In this document: one piece after another, positions 10,080 through 21,793 of the stretch
How the letters are laid out: each line of letters begins with the position of its first letter
Numbering within the stretch: the first letter of the stretch is position 1
DNA from: Euryodendron excelsum
Taxonomy: Eukaryota > Streptophyta > Magnoliopsida > Ericales > Pentaphylacaceae
Reading direction: 5' to 3'
Assembly (NCBI GenBank): GCA_033060915.1
Contig: CM065387.1
Span: 36,527,501-36,591,500, forward strand
DNA length: 64,000 nucleotides
Made by a program: the position numbers and the translations under genes
The notes under the pieces: model-generated
Database searches by the model: none
What the model saw: the letters and a program-made list of their open reading frames with translations, nothing else
What the model was told of the DNA's origin: nothing

Positions 10080-12120
10080 AGTGTAAGAGGATTGAAAAAT
10101 AGATTTGGAAAGAGATTGATTTGATTTGAAAATAGATTTGAAGAGATGGAATTGAAATTGGAAAGTTTGAAAATTGAAAGTAGAAATTTGAAAATAGAAA
10201 TTTTGAAATTGGAATTTTGAAAATAGATTGGAATTTGAGATTTGAAAAATGTGGAGACCGCACCCATGAGGGTGGAATTGAAAGTTTGAAAAGTGTTGTG
10301 ACCGCACCTATGAAGGTTGCCTACGTATCCCTGTGGGGGAATCAGGTCAGTCGTAGTTCGGATAAAAGTCCGATTGAAAATAGAATGTTTGATTGGAAGA
10401 AAGAGATTGAATTGAAAATTGAATTTGATTTGAAATTAGAAGAGGAGAACGGAATTTGAAATTTTGAAAAAGAAAAGATTAAATTTTGATTTGAAAAGAT
10501 AGAACTTGCAAGAGAGATTTAGACTTATTTTGGAAAGATGGAGGTTTAGGAAACCTAGACTTAGGAAAGATTTGACTCGACTTGGAAGGTTTAGGAGATT
10601 TAGGAAAGGTTGGATTTAGGAAATGTTTGAATTAGGAAAGGTCTGGTTTAGGAAAGTTTCAAATTAAGAAAGTTTTGAAATTAAGAAAGTTTTGAAATTA
10701 GGAAAGTTTAACTTAGGAAAGTTTTGAATTTGGAATGTTTTGAAATTGGAAAGTTTCGTTTTAAGAAATGTTTTGAAATAGGAAAATGTTGAATTTAGAA
10801 ATGTTTTGAATTAGGAAAAGTTTAGTTTAAGAAAGGTCTAGAATTTGGAAGGTTTCAAGTTAAGAAAGTTTTGAATTTGGAAAGTTTTGAATTTTAGAAA
10901 GATTTTAAATTAGGAAAGATTTAGAAAGGGTTTGAATTAAGAAAGTTTCGACTTAAGAAAGTTTTGAATTAAGAAAGATTTGAAATTTAGAGAGTTTAAG
11001 ATTCATAAAGTTTTAGAATTTTAGAAAATCTTGAGATTAGGAAAGGTTTGAGTTTAGGAAGAGTTTGAAAACTTAGGTTTGAAAAGTTAAGATTTGAAAA
11101 GAGGGTAGAATTAGGAAAGGGTTGAATTAGGAAAGATTTGAGAGTTGAGTTTTAAAATTTAGGAAAGATTTTTATGTTCAAGTTTTGGAAACTTAGGATT
11201 TAGGAAAGTGAAAGATTAGGAAGGAGTCGAATTAAGAAAGAGTTGGATTAAGAAATGATTGGATTTTGTTTTGAAAAGAGAAGGTTTGATTTTGTTTCCA
11301 AAAAACGGAGGATAGGATCTAGTTTTCTAAATGAGAATATTTAATTTGGTTTCCTAAAGGGAAGATAGAATTTGGTAAGGATTTGGAAAGGGAGATTCTA
11401 GAAACCCTAGATTTGGAAAATTATAGTTTCATCATAGAAAATAGGTTTTGGAAACATGTATAGTTTGGATGTGAACACAAGAGGTTTTGGAAACCTAGGT
11501 TTGGGGCAAAGTTTGAAAAACCACGTTTTTAGAAAGAAAATTAGGGTTTCCTAATTGTGGGTTCTAGGGCTTGACTTGGGCTCTAAAGAGAGAAGATTTT
11601 TGGAAAGTGCGTTTTTGAAAATGAAAGTTTTTTAGAAGGGAATCCTAAGGAGGAGTTTTTGGAAAGTGAATTTGAAGATAGAGTTTTTGGAAAAAGATTT
11701 TAAAGAGAAGGAGTTTTTGGAAAGCATGTTTTTGGAAACGAAGATCTTAGAAGGAAAATCCTAGAGAGGAATTTCTAAAAGGAAGATTTTGGAAAGAGAG
11801 TTTTTGGAAAGATTTTTAGAGAGAGTTTTTCTAGGAAGGTTTTTGGTAGAAGATTGTTGAAGAGAGTTTTTGGAAAGATTTTTGGGGAACGTTTTTAGAA
11901 AGTGGATTTTGGAGGAGAGGATTTTGGAAAGGAGTTGAAAAAGGGAGTTTTGAAAAATAGATTTTGGAAGGGAGTTTTTGAAAACAATTTTGGAGAGGAG
12001 AGTTTTTAGGAAAGTATGTTGAAAAAGAGATTTTTAGGAAGAAAGACTTTTTGAAAAGAGAGTTTTTAGAAGGTGTAAAAACATCTCACTTTCCTAAAGC
12101 AATTCTAACCATAAGAGGGC
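10080..12120 (-). repeat. low-complexity G-depleted leader tract, copy 1
   Basis: About 2 kb of degenerate short repeats of the type TTAGGAAAGTTTTGAA on the plus strand; the transcribed (minus) strand is C/T/A-rich and nearly G-free. Short Phe/Ser/Asn-rich ORFs here are composition artefacts. The same tract occurs in copy 2 at about 40150-42250. Confidence 0.75.
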
Positions 12121-12905
12121 TAGAACCACTTTAGAAAAGCGGTTTTGAAAACAACCAGATTTGAAAATATGGGCCGTATTAGTCACTTTAAATGTAACAC
12201 TTTCCTAAAGCAATCCTAGCCATGGAAAAGCTAGAATCACCCTAGGATTGTGATTTTAAAAACATGTTTTGCACAATGCAAGATTATGATATGCACAATG
12301 CAATTTTGAGGTCGTGAACATACAAGGTTAAGGTTTCACCACATAATCAAAGGGGCCGAACCCACGTGGTCTCGGGTTAGACTAAAAGAAAGCCCCCGAC
12401 ACGGTGACTCTCCAATAGTCCAATCCTACACATGGACTGGGAATCCCCTTGTTTCAAGCATGCAAAGAAAGGGGGGGAAAGAGATGGGGGATTAAAATAG
12501 AGAAAACCCAAGTGGGTTAGGAGAGAGAAGAGAGAGGGGGGGAAGTGCGGAAATTTAAATAGGGAGCCTACCGTATGTCTTGTTATTTTGCGCGCCTTGC
12601 TTTCTTCGGTCTTTGGTCTTCGTCTTTATCTTCGTCTTCAATCTTCAAGAGTTGTCTTCAAGCTTCAAACTTCAGATTACAATTCTTCAAGTCTCCGAAG
12701 GAGGGTTGAAGGTTTGTGTATGAGTGTATGGGGGTGTGTATGGGGGTGTGTATGAGTGTATAGGAGGTTAGGGTTTGTGTATGGTGACTAGGGTTTGGAA
12801 GAACCTAAGGAAGCTAGGGTTTTGGAGGTGCTCGAGTTCTGTATATCGAAATATATGATTTTTAGGTTGAATTTGCGGATCCTTTTCACGTTGAATGAGG
12901 CTCTG

Positions 12906-13027
12906 TATTTATAGAGGTTGGGCAATACTGGCGCTTGTTGCAGTAGCGCCATGCCAAAGTTTATACTAGCGCCACTAGGAGTGGCGCCAGGCCATTTTTT
13001 TGGCTTGGCGCCACTAGTAGTGGTGCC
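12906..13027 (-). promoter_or_regulatory. hairpin-TATA promoter module of giant LTR, copy 1
   Basis: On the minus strand three GC-rich inverted repeats (13027-13007, 12988-12969, 12950-12931), the first two built as GGCGCCACT..AGTGGCGCC, precede a TATAAATA box at 12913-12906. AAACCCTAG motifs follow about 60-110 bp downstream of TATA. The same arrangement is seen in the copies at 39171-39290 and 63766-63850. Confidence 0.75.
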
Positions 13028-13259
13028 AGCCATTTAGGAAATGTTTAAGGTTGGTAAGCAACGTATCTTTGACTAGATTTGAGCACCTGTACTAGTGACT
13101 ACCATGCAATTTTTAGCCTGACTTCACTAGGAGTGGCTCCCAAAAGTCCGGGAATGATTTGAAGGAGCCGGGAATGACCCGGAAGGTCGGAAAGGAGTAG
13201 GAACACTTAAAATAGTGTCCTGGAGGTATTTGACTTGAAAAGTGAGGATAAGATATGTC

Positions 13260-13790
13260 GGAAAGGTTAACCGGGCCTTTAGGGGCAAAACGGTCAATCG
13301 GACCGGGAAACTATCGGGACAGACTCAGACTGTCTCGGAAGAAGACTTGGGATTTGGAAACATTGTTTAGAATGTTCCCAGAGGTTGCCGGTTTGATTTC
13401 CAGAGCTGGCGTGGTCGAAAAAGGAGACCGGCCCACCAGGGATAAAACGGTCATTTCGCACCGGGTTGGCCGGAACTGACTTGGAATGATCCGGAAAGGT
13501 AAAAGGAGGTTGAGAACACTATAAAAAGTAGTCTCAGGAGGTTACCGGCTTGATACCCAGAGCCGGTGTGGTCAAAAAAGGAGACCGGCCAACTAGGGGC
13601 AAAAAAATCATTTTGTACCGGGTTGGCTGGAACTGACTCGGAATGATCCGGAAAGATAAAGGAAGGTTGAGAGTACTATAAAAAGCAATCTCAGAGGGTT
13701 ACCGGTTTGATACCCAAAGCCGGTGTGGTTCCCAGGGCATTCGGATGCCTAGGGGCAAAATGGTCAACTTAACCGGAAAGTCTCGGAAAA
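13260..13790 (-). repeat. four 156-168 bp tandem units in U3 of giant LTR, copy 1
   Basis: The marker GGGGCAAAACGGTCA and variants recur at 13271, 13439, 13595 and 13751. Each unit also contains GAGCCGGTGTGGT-like and CGGAATGATCCGGAAAG-like segments. Copy 2 has four matching units at 38431-38910. Confidence 0.75.
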
Positions 13791-13974
13791 GGTCCAAAGG
13801 GCAATTTTGTCATTTTTCACCGAAGTGGGCTAACAGACACTGGTGTTGACCTGGGTTTTGAGTGTTTCTGCCACTCTAACGGCGGTCGTCGTGACACAGG
13901 GGTTTGTTGCCAATTCCCTATATCGACCTATTTGTGAGTATTTCCGCTACTCTAACGGTTTTGTGAGTATTTTC

Positions 13975-14200
13975 GCTACTCGGACCGTCTCGAGGAATAA
14001 ACTATCTCGAGAGAGGGATTAGAAAGGGGTCTTACCTTCTTTGAAAAGACGTGCCTGGATTAGAACTGTCTCAAGGAATAAACTGTCTCGAGAGAGGGAT
14101 TGGAAAGGCGTCTTATCGTCTTCGAAAAGACGTACCTGGGTTGGAACCGTCTCGAGGAATAAATTGTCTCGAGAGTGGGATTGGAATTGAAATAAGATAG
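13975..14200 (-). repeat. 81 bp tandem units in U3 of giant LTR, copy 1 (about 3)
   Basis: CGTCTCGAGGAATAAACTGT-like motifs recur near 13985, 14066 and 14148. Copy 2 carries about eight units of the same repeat at 37375-37990, which explains much of the size difference between the two LTRs. Confidence 0.75.
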
Positions 14201-14384
14201 GACAATGCCCCTAAGGGCATTTTGGATATTTTGCCTCTATTTGGGCCTGGTGAGCCAGCGAGGCGATGGACAGACGAGATTTGGACCTAGAGAATTGGTT
14301 TCGATAGGAATATGCCCACAATGACTTGAACGCAAGTCTGAACGGAGTGTAGACTGCCGAGCGGTCAAAAATGGGGTGCTTACA

Positions 14385-15480
14385 GAGGAGTGGCAGCCTT
14401 TGGTGGTGGGAGGTCTTCAAGGTCGGTCCCCTTGTCCTTGCTCCCACCCCCCACCCCCCCTCGGGGCCTTGTAGCTAGTAGAAAGTTTGTAAAGCTTGGT
14501 CGCCACAAGGGGCTTTGAAGAGAGCCTTACCTTTGAAATAATATTCTTATTAAGGGCTATATCTCCCTCCTCGTCAGAATTGTCCTTGCCTTGATCTGCA
14601 TAGAAGCAACAAAGACAGACACATCAATAAGTAACCAACAAAGGCAAGGAAGAGAGCAAACTGTACTCACTCCTCTCATATTATGGCCTCAGAGTTTCAC
14701 TTGTAGGCTTAGTGTCCAACAAGTACATACCCAAAATTTTTAAGTTTATCAGAATATTAGCACCAGTAATGCCATAATTCACAACCCTTTTCACCCTGGC
14801 TCGCTGGGCCTTGTCTAGAGTGGGAGTTACACGATCTAGGCAGACACAAGGAACCTAAATCAGAATCCTAAAAATTTGGAAACTATGGCTAAGGGAAATA
14901 AAAAACTAGAGAAACTAAGGGACATACCCCTCTGAGTTGGAACTTTCCATAAACGAGGAACTCGTGCAAAATCATCATCTATAACCTCCTAGGGTTAATG
15001 TTTCTAGCCATCGCCATAGATGAAGAAGAATCTGTCCTTCCACCTCTTATTAGAAGAAGGCAGCCCTGTCACCAGAGTTGTGCCACTATTCTTGGCCGAG
15101 AAGTACCACCAACCCCTCTCCCGCTTAGTCAATTTATAGTAGTGCAAAAACTCATCAGCAGTGAGGTGGTCCTTGCCATCACTAGATGCTTGCCACAACA
15201 TGACATAAGCCAATAGGATCTTCCAAGGATTGGGAAGCAGTTGACTAGGGGCCAGCCCTAAAACACTCAGAATCTCCCTAATGGGGGCAGAAATGGGAAC
15301 TTTGAGCCCACCAGTTAGGGCAGCCTTATAAATACAGACTTCTCTAGGACGAGCAGAGCAAACCCAGTTGTCCTCCTCAAGGATCTTATATGACAACCTA
15401 GAAGGGAGCTAGTAATCCTTCCACAGCTTTCTGACCCTCCTCTTCGTAATAACAGAGGACACCCCCTCAGTAGCAAAATT
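14385..15480 (-). pseudogene. antisense ORF of gypsy 1, N-terminal part (putative gypsy-type transposase domain)
   Basis: The minus-strand ORF has an intact run of about 130 codons (15396 to 15004) containing LKVPISAPIREILSVLGLAP, LAYVMLWQA and WWYFSAKN, followed by an FARVPRLWKVP segment near 14960. This is the plant domain annotated as transposase (putative) gypsy type, which is carried antisense near the 3' end of several Tat-type elements. No catalytic activity is established despite the name. A stop lies near 15410 and the ORF is cut at 14385 by the solo LTR. Confidence 0.72.
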
Positions 15481-15784
15481 GAACTACCTAAGTGTGGGAA
15501 ATGCTAAGTGAAAGTCGAAAGTTGAAACTGCCAGGCCTAAAAGCCTTATTTCCAAAATTAATGGCCTAGATCAACTTATTAACCACAGATCCAACGGCTA
15601 ACAGTCAATAAGTCATGCCGTGGATTGAGAACCAATGAGAAGGGTACACGTCATGGGGGCGTCAAGTGACACGCTTAATCATGGCCAGCTATAGCCATTA
15701 TTGCACCTACAGTGTCATAAATGCGCCCTCCTTATGAGGAGTCATCTGCTATTGAAATTTTCCTGACCACAACTAGAGTACTCA

Positions 15785-15800
15785 GAGGAATTGGGGGCAA
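15785..15800 (+). other. polypurine tract of gypsy 1
   Basis: AGGAATTGGGGGCAAC directly precedes the probable start of the 3' LTR. It resembles the GGGGCAAT tract of gypsy 2 at 48581-48590. It would prime plus-strand DNA synthesis. Confidence 0.6.
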
Positions 15801-15801
15801 C

Positions 15802-16516
15802 TAATGAGGACCGATCGAAAGATAGTTGACCAATATCCCAACGAAAGGCAAACCGAGCCTCTCCAAGGAACCAAACCAGGGAAGACACAAATGTCCTGGC
15901 ATTCAGGCAGCATTGAGCGGGGGATGCTGAATAGGCTGATGTTGAGCAGATCAATGTTGATTGGACCGATACCGAGCGGGTAATGCTAGGCAGAAAGATG
16001 CCAAGCATCCCATTGCCCCACTTGTGAGGAGCACGACTGTAGGTAACCCCCTGGTAACTGTACTAGGGCTGGTAGCACGACTTCCAAAGGATGACTCATG
16101 GAGGGACAACCACTTTCTCCACTAGGCTGTCATCAACCTGAAAAACCCAGAAGGAGGCGCCATATGGGGGGGTGGGGGGGACAACCGTGTCCTCAACTAC
16201 CCTGCCAAGATCCCGATCACCCAATGATACGTCGCCAAGTGAAAAGGTTACCATTTCCGTTACTTGCCTGCAAACACTCCTAAGACCACTCTAAAACCAC
16301 GCTAGTATAAAAGGCAACCAAAGCTTTCCTCCCCAAGGTATGTATACAAAACCTAACTGAAACTCTGCAAGATTATCCTCCTAAAACCTAACTTTGGCAT
16401 CGGAGAATTCTTAGCAGACACCATACCAGTATTCCTTAACTTAGCTTCCCTTCGCAGTCAATTAGAGATATTCACCATGACTTGGGGGTAGACCTTACAA
16501 GTTTATTGATCTATCA
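15802..16516 (+). repeat. 3' LTR of gypsy 1
   Basis: Begins after the polypurine tract (TAATGAGG, so the expected TG has probably mutated) and ends CTATCA. Its last 340 bp match 2266-2608. It carries GCTAGTATAAAAGG at about 16300, the TATA region. The expected duplication CCTTT (16517-16521) has no partner in the window. Confidence 0.75.
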
Positions 16517-16652
16517 CCTTTGATTTGTAATTAATATTTTTATGTTACATTAGTTGAGAATTCAAGCAGATAACCCCAGCTAACGATAAGTCTTCCATTT
16601 TTTTTCATTTTTATTTTTCTTATTCCAATCAACAACATAGAGGTTTTGTTTA

Positions 16653-16835
16653 AGAGTAATGCTATACAAACAAAATAATTCATACAGAATTCATCATCAG
16701 AATGATGTGCTTGAATAAGAGCCAATCACTTTAAAACAAAACACCTATCATAATGGCTCGTAATTATAATAATAATATTGTCACATCATTCTGGTAGGTT
16801 TTCTGTACAAATTTTTTTCAAAGAATAGCATTTTC
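16653..16835. mobile_element. MITE with about 60 bp terminal inverted repeats
   Basis: The left end (AGAGTAATGCTATACAAAC) and the reverse complement of the right end (AGGAAAATGCTATTCTTTG) stay alignable for about 60 bp, both reaching CAGAATGATGTG. TTTA occurs on both sides and may be the target duplication. The long arms suggest a Mutator-like or foldback MITE; the superfamily is not certain. Confidence 0.6.
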
Positions 16836-16854
16836 CTTTATGTAAATACTATGT

Positions 16855-17117
16855 TTGGATATTGGATTTGCAAAGGGAAAGATAAATCGAAAGGAAAAAG
16901 AAAAGATAAAGAGAGAAAAGAAGATGGAGTGATAGAAGTTTTACATTTCTTTATTTTGCTTCATTGGGTTAGGAACAAGAAGAAAAAAAAAAAAGCAAAT
17001 AGGTTATGTCAAAAAAATTTATTTTTTATTTGGCTACCCATAAAAATGAATATATATCCATATAAAAATTCCCCTTTCATTTTATTTTTCCTTAACAAAT
17101 CCAAAATCTAAAAAAGC
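16855..17117. mobile_element. MITE-like element, family B copy 1
   Basis: The left end GGATTTGCAAAGGGAAAG and the reverse complement of the right end (TAGATTTTGGATTTGTTAAGG) form degenerate inverted repeats. The same termini occur in the element at 18052-18275, supporting a family. No clear target duplication was found. Confidence 0.4.
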
Positions 17118-17579
17118 ATAAAATTAAAGTTTTAAAACTCTTCAGAGGTGGCGGTTTTAGGCATGCAAGTGCTTACATAGGCATTTGGCGCTAGTATTCC
17201 TTAACTCTTGATAATAAAAAAATGTCTATGCATCTCAACATATATAGCAAAAATACAAATTAAATAGGCAGTGTATTAGATTATAACATGCATTTGGTGG
17301 TAGATCCAAATTACTATTAGATCAAAGGCATCAACAGAAACTTTGGTGGGGCTTTATCCACAGACTCTTTAGCACAAAATGTTCTGCATAGAGTCATTCG
17401 AGTTATATGTGGATAATATATAACCTAACCCCTAGAAATTTCGTCATAATGATTTAAAAAATTGAACTCTTTGTGAGTTCAGCACAGGGATGTAGTTAAT
17501 TGGCATGGGTCAACAAAGCTTAACATTAAACTCTAGTGTGGACAAAGGGTTTGAGAATCCTAACTTCATTAGTAAGAAG

Positions 17580-17870
17580 CAGGGGTGTAAAAAAAAAAAA
17601 AACTAAAAGGCTTGAGAAATGAATAAACCCAATTTCTATGGGGTCGATCAATTTGGTTCGGTCCCGAGTTAGCATTTTTAGCACTTGAACCGAAAAAACT
17701 TGATCACAAAACCGAACCATGAAAATGGCTCGAGCTGACCCGAACCAATTCAATTTGGTTTAGATTGGCTTCAAGAAATAATCGATTCTATTTCAGGTTC
17801 AAAGAGCTAGAACCAATTAAAAAAATCGATTCGGTTGAGTCCGACCCAACTCAGTTACACCAACAAGGTG
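17580..17870. mobile_element. possible hAT-like MITE
   Basis: Starts with AGGGGTGTAA and ends TTACACC, a terminal pattern common to plant MITEs rich in GGTTCGGTTC-like repeats, and such repeats are present (TTTGGTTCGG, GAACCGAAAA). No convincing 8 bp duplication is seen, so this stays tentative. Confidence 0.3.
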
Positions 17871-18051
17871 TCATTACATAAGTCATAATGACTAATATCA
17901 CAGGAACATGGATATGCACACACTAATGGGCATCACATAGTTTGCATATACTCATAATAGTTGCCTTCGTTAATTGTACCATTTAACCTTAGCTTTCAAC
18001 GGCAAATTATAGATGACATCAATATTATGCTTAAATTTTGGATTTGTGATG

Positions 18052-18275
18052 TCATGCTTAGATTTTGGGTTTGTGAAGGAAAAGGGAAACTAGGAAAAGA
18101 AAAGTTTCACTTTATTTCCTGGCCCTATGGTTTTCTTTTCCTTTTTCTTTATTTAGTTGGGTTAAGAAAATAAATAAATATTGGTTAAAAATACCTTTTC
18201 GTTGTTTGATTAATCATAAAGAATCATGCAAGCAAATTTATTTATTTTTACTTGGCAAATCCTAGATCAAAATTA
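18052..18275. mobile_element. MITE-like element, family B copy 2
   Basis: Left TTAGATTTTGGGTTTGTGAAGG and the reverse complement of the right end (TTGATCTAGGATTTGCCAAG) pair imperfectly and match family B copy 1. A second copy of the terminal motif lies just outside at about 18031. Confidence 0.4.
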
Positions 18276-18914
18276 GGGTTGTAAAATACTCTTAAATCAT
18301 CTCAAATAAAGGAATATTGAGGGCGTTTGAGTGTCAAAATGGTATGAAAATACATTTTTACTCTTAAAAAAGGGCCACTACGATACACGTGGCCTCTAAC
18401 CATCAATTTTACTAATCGAAGCTTACGAAAAAATGACATTACAACAAATTAAAAATACAAAAATTTAATTGATATAATTAAAACTTCAAATCTTAAAATA
18501 AAATTCGGTGTGAAGTATGTGGATGCAAAATGTATTTTGTCCCAATTTTTATTTTTCTTGTCCACAGAATACCTGTAAACTTGCAAACCCTTAGCTTTCA
18601 GAATGATTACTTGACAGTGACATATGATACGTTCCTGGAATATTTATGCTATTACGAGAGCTCACATGACATGTGATGAAATTATAGAAGTTATTTATTT
18701 ATTATATGCTTCAGTGGTTGCGTATAAGTAATAACTAACCCAATGAATCTTCTATTAAGATTTTTTTAGATTATAAAATAATTAATGATCCTTGCTGGAA
18801 TGAATCCAACTTTGATAAGAGCATTTCTTCATATGTCATGTTTCTTTAATGTCATTTAATGAGGGATGAGAAACATCTTATTATATATAATTATATATAC
18901 AGAAGGTGATGATT

Positions 18915-19120
18915 TTACGGGGGAGATAGCCCTGCGCAGGAAAAAATGAATAGGTAGATAGCACTCACGTTTATAAAGTATTACCAGGGATTTCAATTTT
19001 TTTTTCACTGTATATTTAATGGGCACCTCACTGTAATATTTGAATCTGAGTGATAGTACTTGGCTCTCACGACTAAAATTTTTTACTGCGCTTACCTATG
19101 CCCCCTATCTCGAATAAAGG
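18915..19120. mobile_element. possible MITE with GAGATAG..GCGCAG ends
   Basis: Left GGGGGAGATAG followed by TGCGCAGGAAAAAAT and, on the complement of the right end, CGAGATAGGGGG followed by GCGCAGTAAAAAAT. The shared order of motifs suggests terminal inverted repeats; the target duplication is not clear. Confidence 0.35.
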
Positions 19121-21190
19121 CAGGAATATATTCACAAAATAATTATTCGTTATGTATTGACCTGAAAACACATAATTCCATATGGTTGAGAATGCGTATA
19201 TGACATGCTTCGGGTCTATACTAAAATGTAAAATCTCTCAATTTTAAGGTTTAATTTGTTTCATAGAATAAGATGATGAGATTGAACTAGTAATCTCAAT
19301 ATCCTATCTTATTTAATATTTAGTTACACAAAATGATAGTGGAGATAAGAAATCCAGACATAACCTTTTATTTAGTAGATAGGATTAAATAATCTCAGAA
19401 GCTGGGATAAATAATTTAAAAATTTGAGATTAGAGATCAAATTAATAAATTATCCTTAATGAAATTTGTTATCCCAATATTCAATATTTCAGGATTTCTT
19501 ATTGCCTTTCTTTCATCATGCAAAACAAACATGACGTAAAGGGGTATAATGAGCTGTCCTTGGTTGGCTCCCCTTTGGGGCCAACCTCTCATGAAATTTT
19601 TTTGGACTCAAGTCAATTGTGGATTGAGGGGCTTCACATATGTTTGGAGGATTTTTTTTCACCTCTAGGTTAGGACATCCCATCACAATATATATATATA
19701 TATAGCGAGAGAGAGAGAGAGAATAATATTTATGTGTTTGAGTTTATATTTTTTTGGGCTATGCAAATCTTTGTTAGTTGAAAAGATGAAGATTCTCTCA
19801 TATAGTTAATTGCCTAACCTTCCTAGACCTTTGTGCTTTTACATAACTTCCTAATGAATGTTAGCAAGAAGCTTAAACTTGATGCTTTGTCTTTAATGGA
19901 CTTCATAACAATCATTACTACAACTTCTTTCAATATATTCCATTATCTTCTCGAGTACTTTATTCATATTCCCAAATAAAAAGCAGGCAAAAATCATCAT
20001 TTGGTAATGAGTCACCACCAAATGTGTCGGTAGTAAGGCTTATTTTGCCTAATTAGTAGAAAGTTGAGATTACAAGGGATAAGGATTTTCATTATTTGCT
20101 ACCAAAAACCTCTTGGTTCTTGTGCTTATTGCCCAAACAAGAAGAAATCTTTTTCCATTATAAGATGCATGGGAGATTATTCATCTTCCATAGCCAAAAT
20201 TTGGTTTTTACCCCTTTTTTGGCTTTGAATTCTTGCAAAATAACTTTTTTTTTTTTCTCTTTCTACAATTTAGTGTGTCCTTTGTTCTTTTACGATAATT
20301 GAAATTTGAATCTTGACGTCTGCTTCACAGTTACAAATTCCAACTTATCGCTAGACTCAAACGCATCATTTTTATTCCTTTTATTTGATTGGAATGCAAA
20401 GTTAGATAATCAATAAAAACTTGGATTATTTTATTTTGTGACAGATAAATCTAAATCATATGGATCAAATTAAATGTTGAGTGGTTCTATTTCACAAATT
20501 TTATATTTCTCTCTTCTTTTTCTCTACTGATCATCAATTATAGTGGTTTTACTTTCCTTGTTTTGTGCTTAAATTTCCATCAGAATACATTGGTCAAATT
20601 GGTAAAAATAAGACAGAGACATTAGCTTTGACTTCTTACAACTGCTGTAAGGCCATTATAAGCATGATATGATGAGCATGCATGTAAAAGAAAAGAAGGA
20701 ATTGCTGAAGCAACAATAAATTGATGTATGACAGAAGTCAACCATAGCATGAGCTGCATTATAACTGCTCTAGATGCTAAATCTTGGGGTTTGACTTGGC
20801 AGTTGTTGATTCAAGGGGTGTTCTTAATTGTTTGTAATTGATTTTGATGATTATAAAATCTACTTATAATGATCTAACATATTTAATTTAAGTATGCAGT
20901 TTAGCTCAAAAGGATCAGATTTATGGAATATTCATGAACTATCACAGATGATTTTGCTAGCACTTTGTAAAAGTGCCAACACCACAATAGTTATATGAGC
21001 AGGGTATGAGAAATTGAACAAATTCAGTTTGAAGACACTTGTATGATAGATATTTGTGTTGATCTATATGGCAAGCTCATTTTGAAGACCTTCGATCCTC
21101 ATGTCTCGGTTCCACTAAAAGAATTGTGCAAGCTTGAACAGTCCTTTCTCAAAAGCATTTTGAAAGAAGACTAAGTGAGAAGTTTGTCAA

Positions 21191-21762
21191 GATTGATGAC
21201 AATACAGGCGATTGCTAACACCTGATAACCAAACAAAGTAAGAAGACTTTACTATACAAGCAGAGAACTAGATTGCCAACTTAAAATGGTTTGATAAACC
21301 AAAGAGCTACAAGATGATATGAAATAACTAAGGAACTCTCAAAGCGGTGAAAGAATTCAGTAGAGTCAAGACACGTTTACACCATCGAAGACTAATTGTA
21401 AAAAAGGATAAGTTATGCTCAATGAAAAGTAACAACAACTGCAGTAGAGAACTAGATTGCTGGCACCAACCAAGATTGCTAACAATCTTGATTTAAGGCA
21501 AATGACAAAATAGACAGGGAAACAGATTGACAGTACAAGTTGAATATTGCTAACAACCATATGGAAGATCAAATCTCAAATAAAACAAAGATACAGGTTG
21601 GAAGCACAGGGTGAAGTTTATAAACAACATCGTTGAAGAACAATAACCAATATAGTGGTAAGTCGAGATTGGAGACACTAGAAAGATGATTGCTGACAAT
21701 GCTACATCGAAAAATGCCAGGAACTCGATTGACAGCACCGGTAGAAGATTGCTGACAATCTC
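21191..21762 (+). repeat. array of paired GATTG palindromes in the solo copia LTR
   Basis: GATTG-initiated dyads start at 21191/21210, 21271, 21455/21474, 21525/21545, about 21596 (decayed), 21667/21688 and 21727/21747. The second member of a pair is often a 14 bp palindrome such as GATTGCTGACAATC. Within-pair spacing is 19-21 bp; from 21455 onward pairs recur every 60-71 bp. The layout matches the GAGTCGACTC arrays but the motif is unrelated. Confidence 0.75.
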
Positions 21763-21793
21763 GGCAGAAAACGAAAATTCAAGAATACGCTCC

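Larger units (their letters stand above)
9534..14384 (-). mobile_element. giant solo LTR, 4.85 kb, copy 1
   Basis: Bounded by TG and CA and flanked by perfect 5 bp duplications GAGGA (9529-9533 and 14385-14389), so it is a complete unit. Read on the minus strand it starts TGTAAGCACCCC and ends GGGCGCGACA. It contains in order about three 81 bp units, four 156 bp units, GC-rich hairpins, a TATA box (12913 to 12906), a long AAACCCTAG-rich leader and a low-G tract. No gag or pol is seen, so this is an LTR-only remnant. LTRs of this size fit Ogre-like elements, but the internal region is needed to prove the lineage. Confidence 0.88.
2266..16516 (+). mobile_element. Ty3-gypsy element of Tat type, decayed and nested (gypsy 1)
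   Basis: Order: 5' LTR remnant, TGGCGCTGTCTGTGG-type primer site, gag, protease remnant, reverse transcriptase, RNase H, a second archaeal-type RNase H domain, integrase, tandem-repeat 3' untranslated region, antisense ORF, polypurine tract and 3' LTR. The second RNase H and the antisense ORF point to the Tat/Ogre branch. Many stops and frameshifts make it non-functional. A copia element interrupts the 5' LTR and a giant solo LTR (9534-14384) interrupts the antisense ORF. Without that insertion the element in view is about 9.4 kb. Confidence 0.88.
16517..20803. other. intergenic DNA with MITE-like foldbacks, no gene seen
   Basis: AT-rich non-coding DNA. Apart from the separately listed MITE-like elements it holds an (AT)n(GA)n microsatellite at about 19690-19722, a hairpin at about 19564-19588 (GGTTGGCTCCCC opposite GGGGCCAACC) and a diffuse foldback at about 19230-19500. 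No ORF with coding character was found on either strand. Confidence 0.6.

Noticed and set aside
10024..10307. Phe/Ser/Asn-rich ORFs on the minus strand
   Set aside because: Composition artefact of the G-depleted LTR tract; all overlapping frames look alike.
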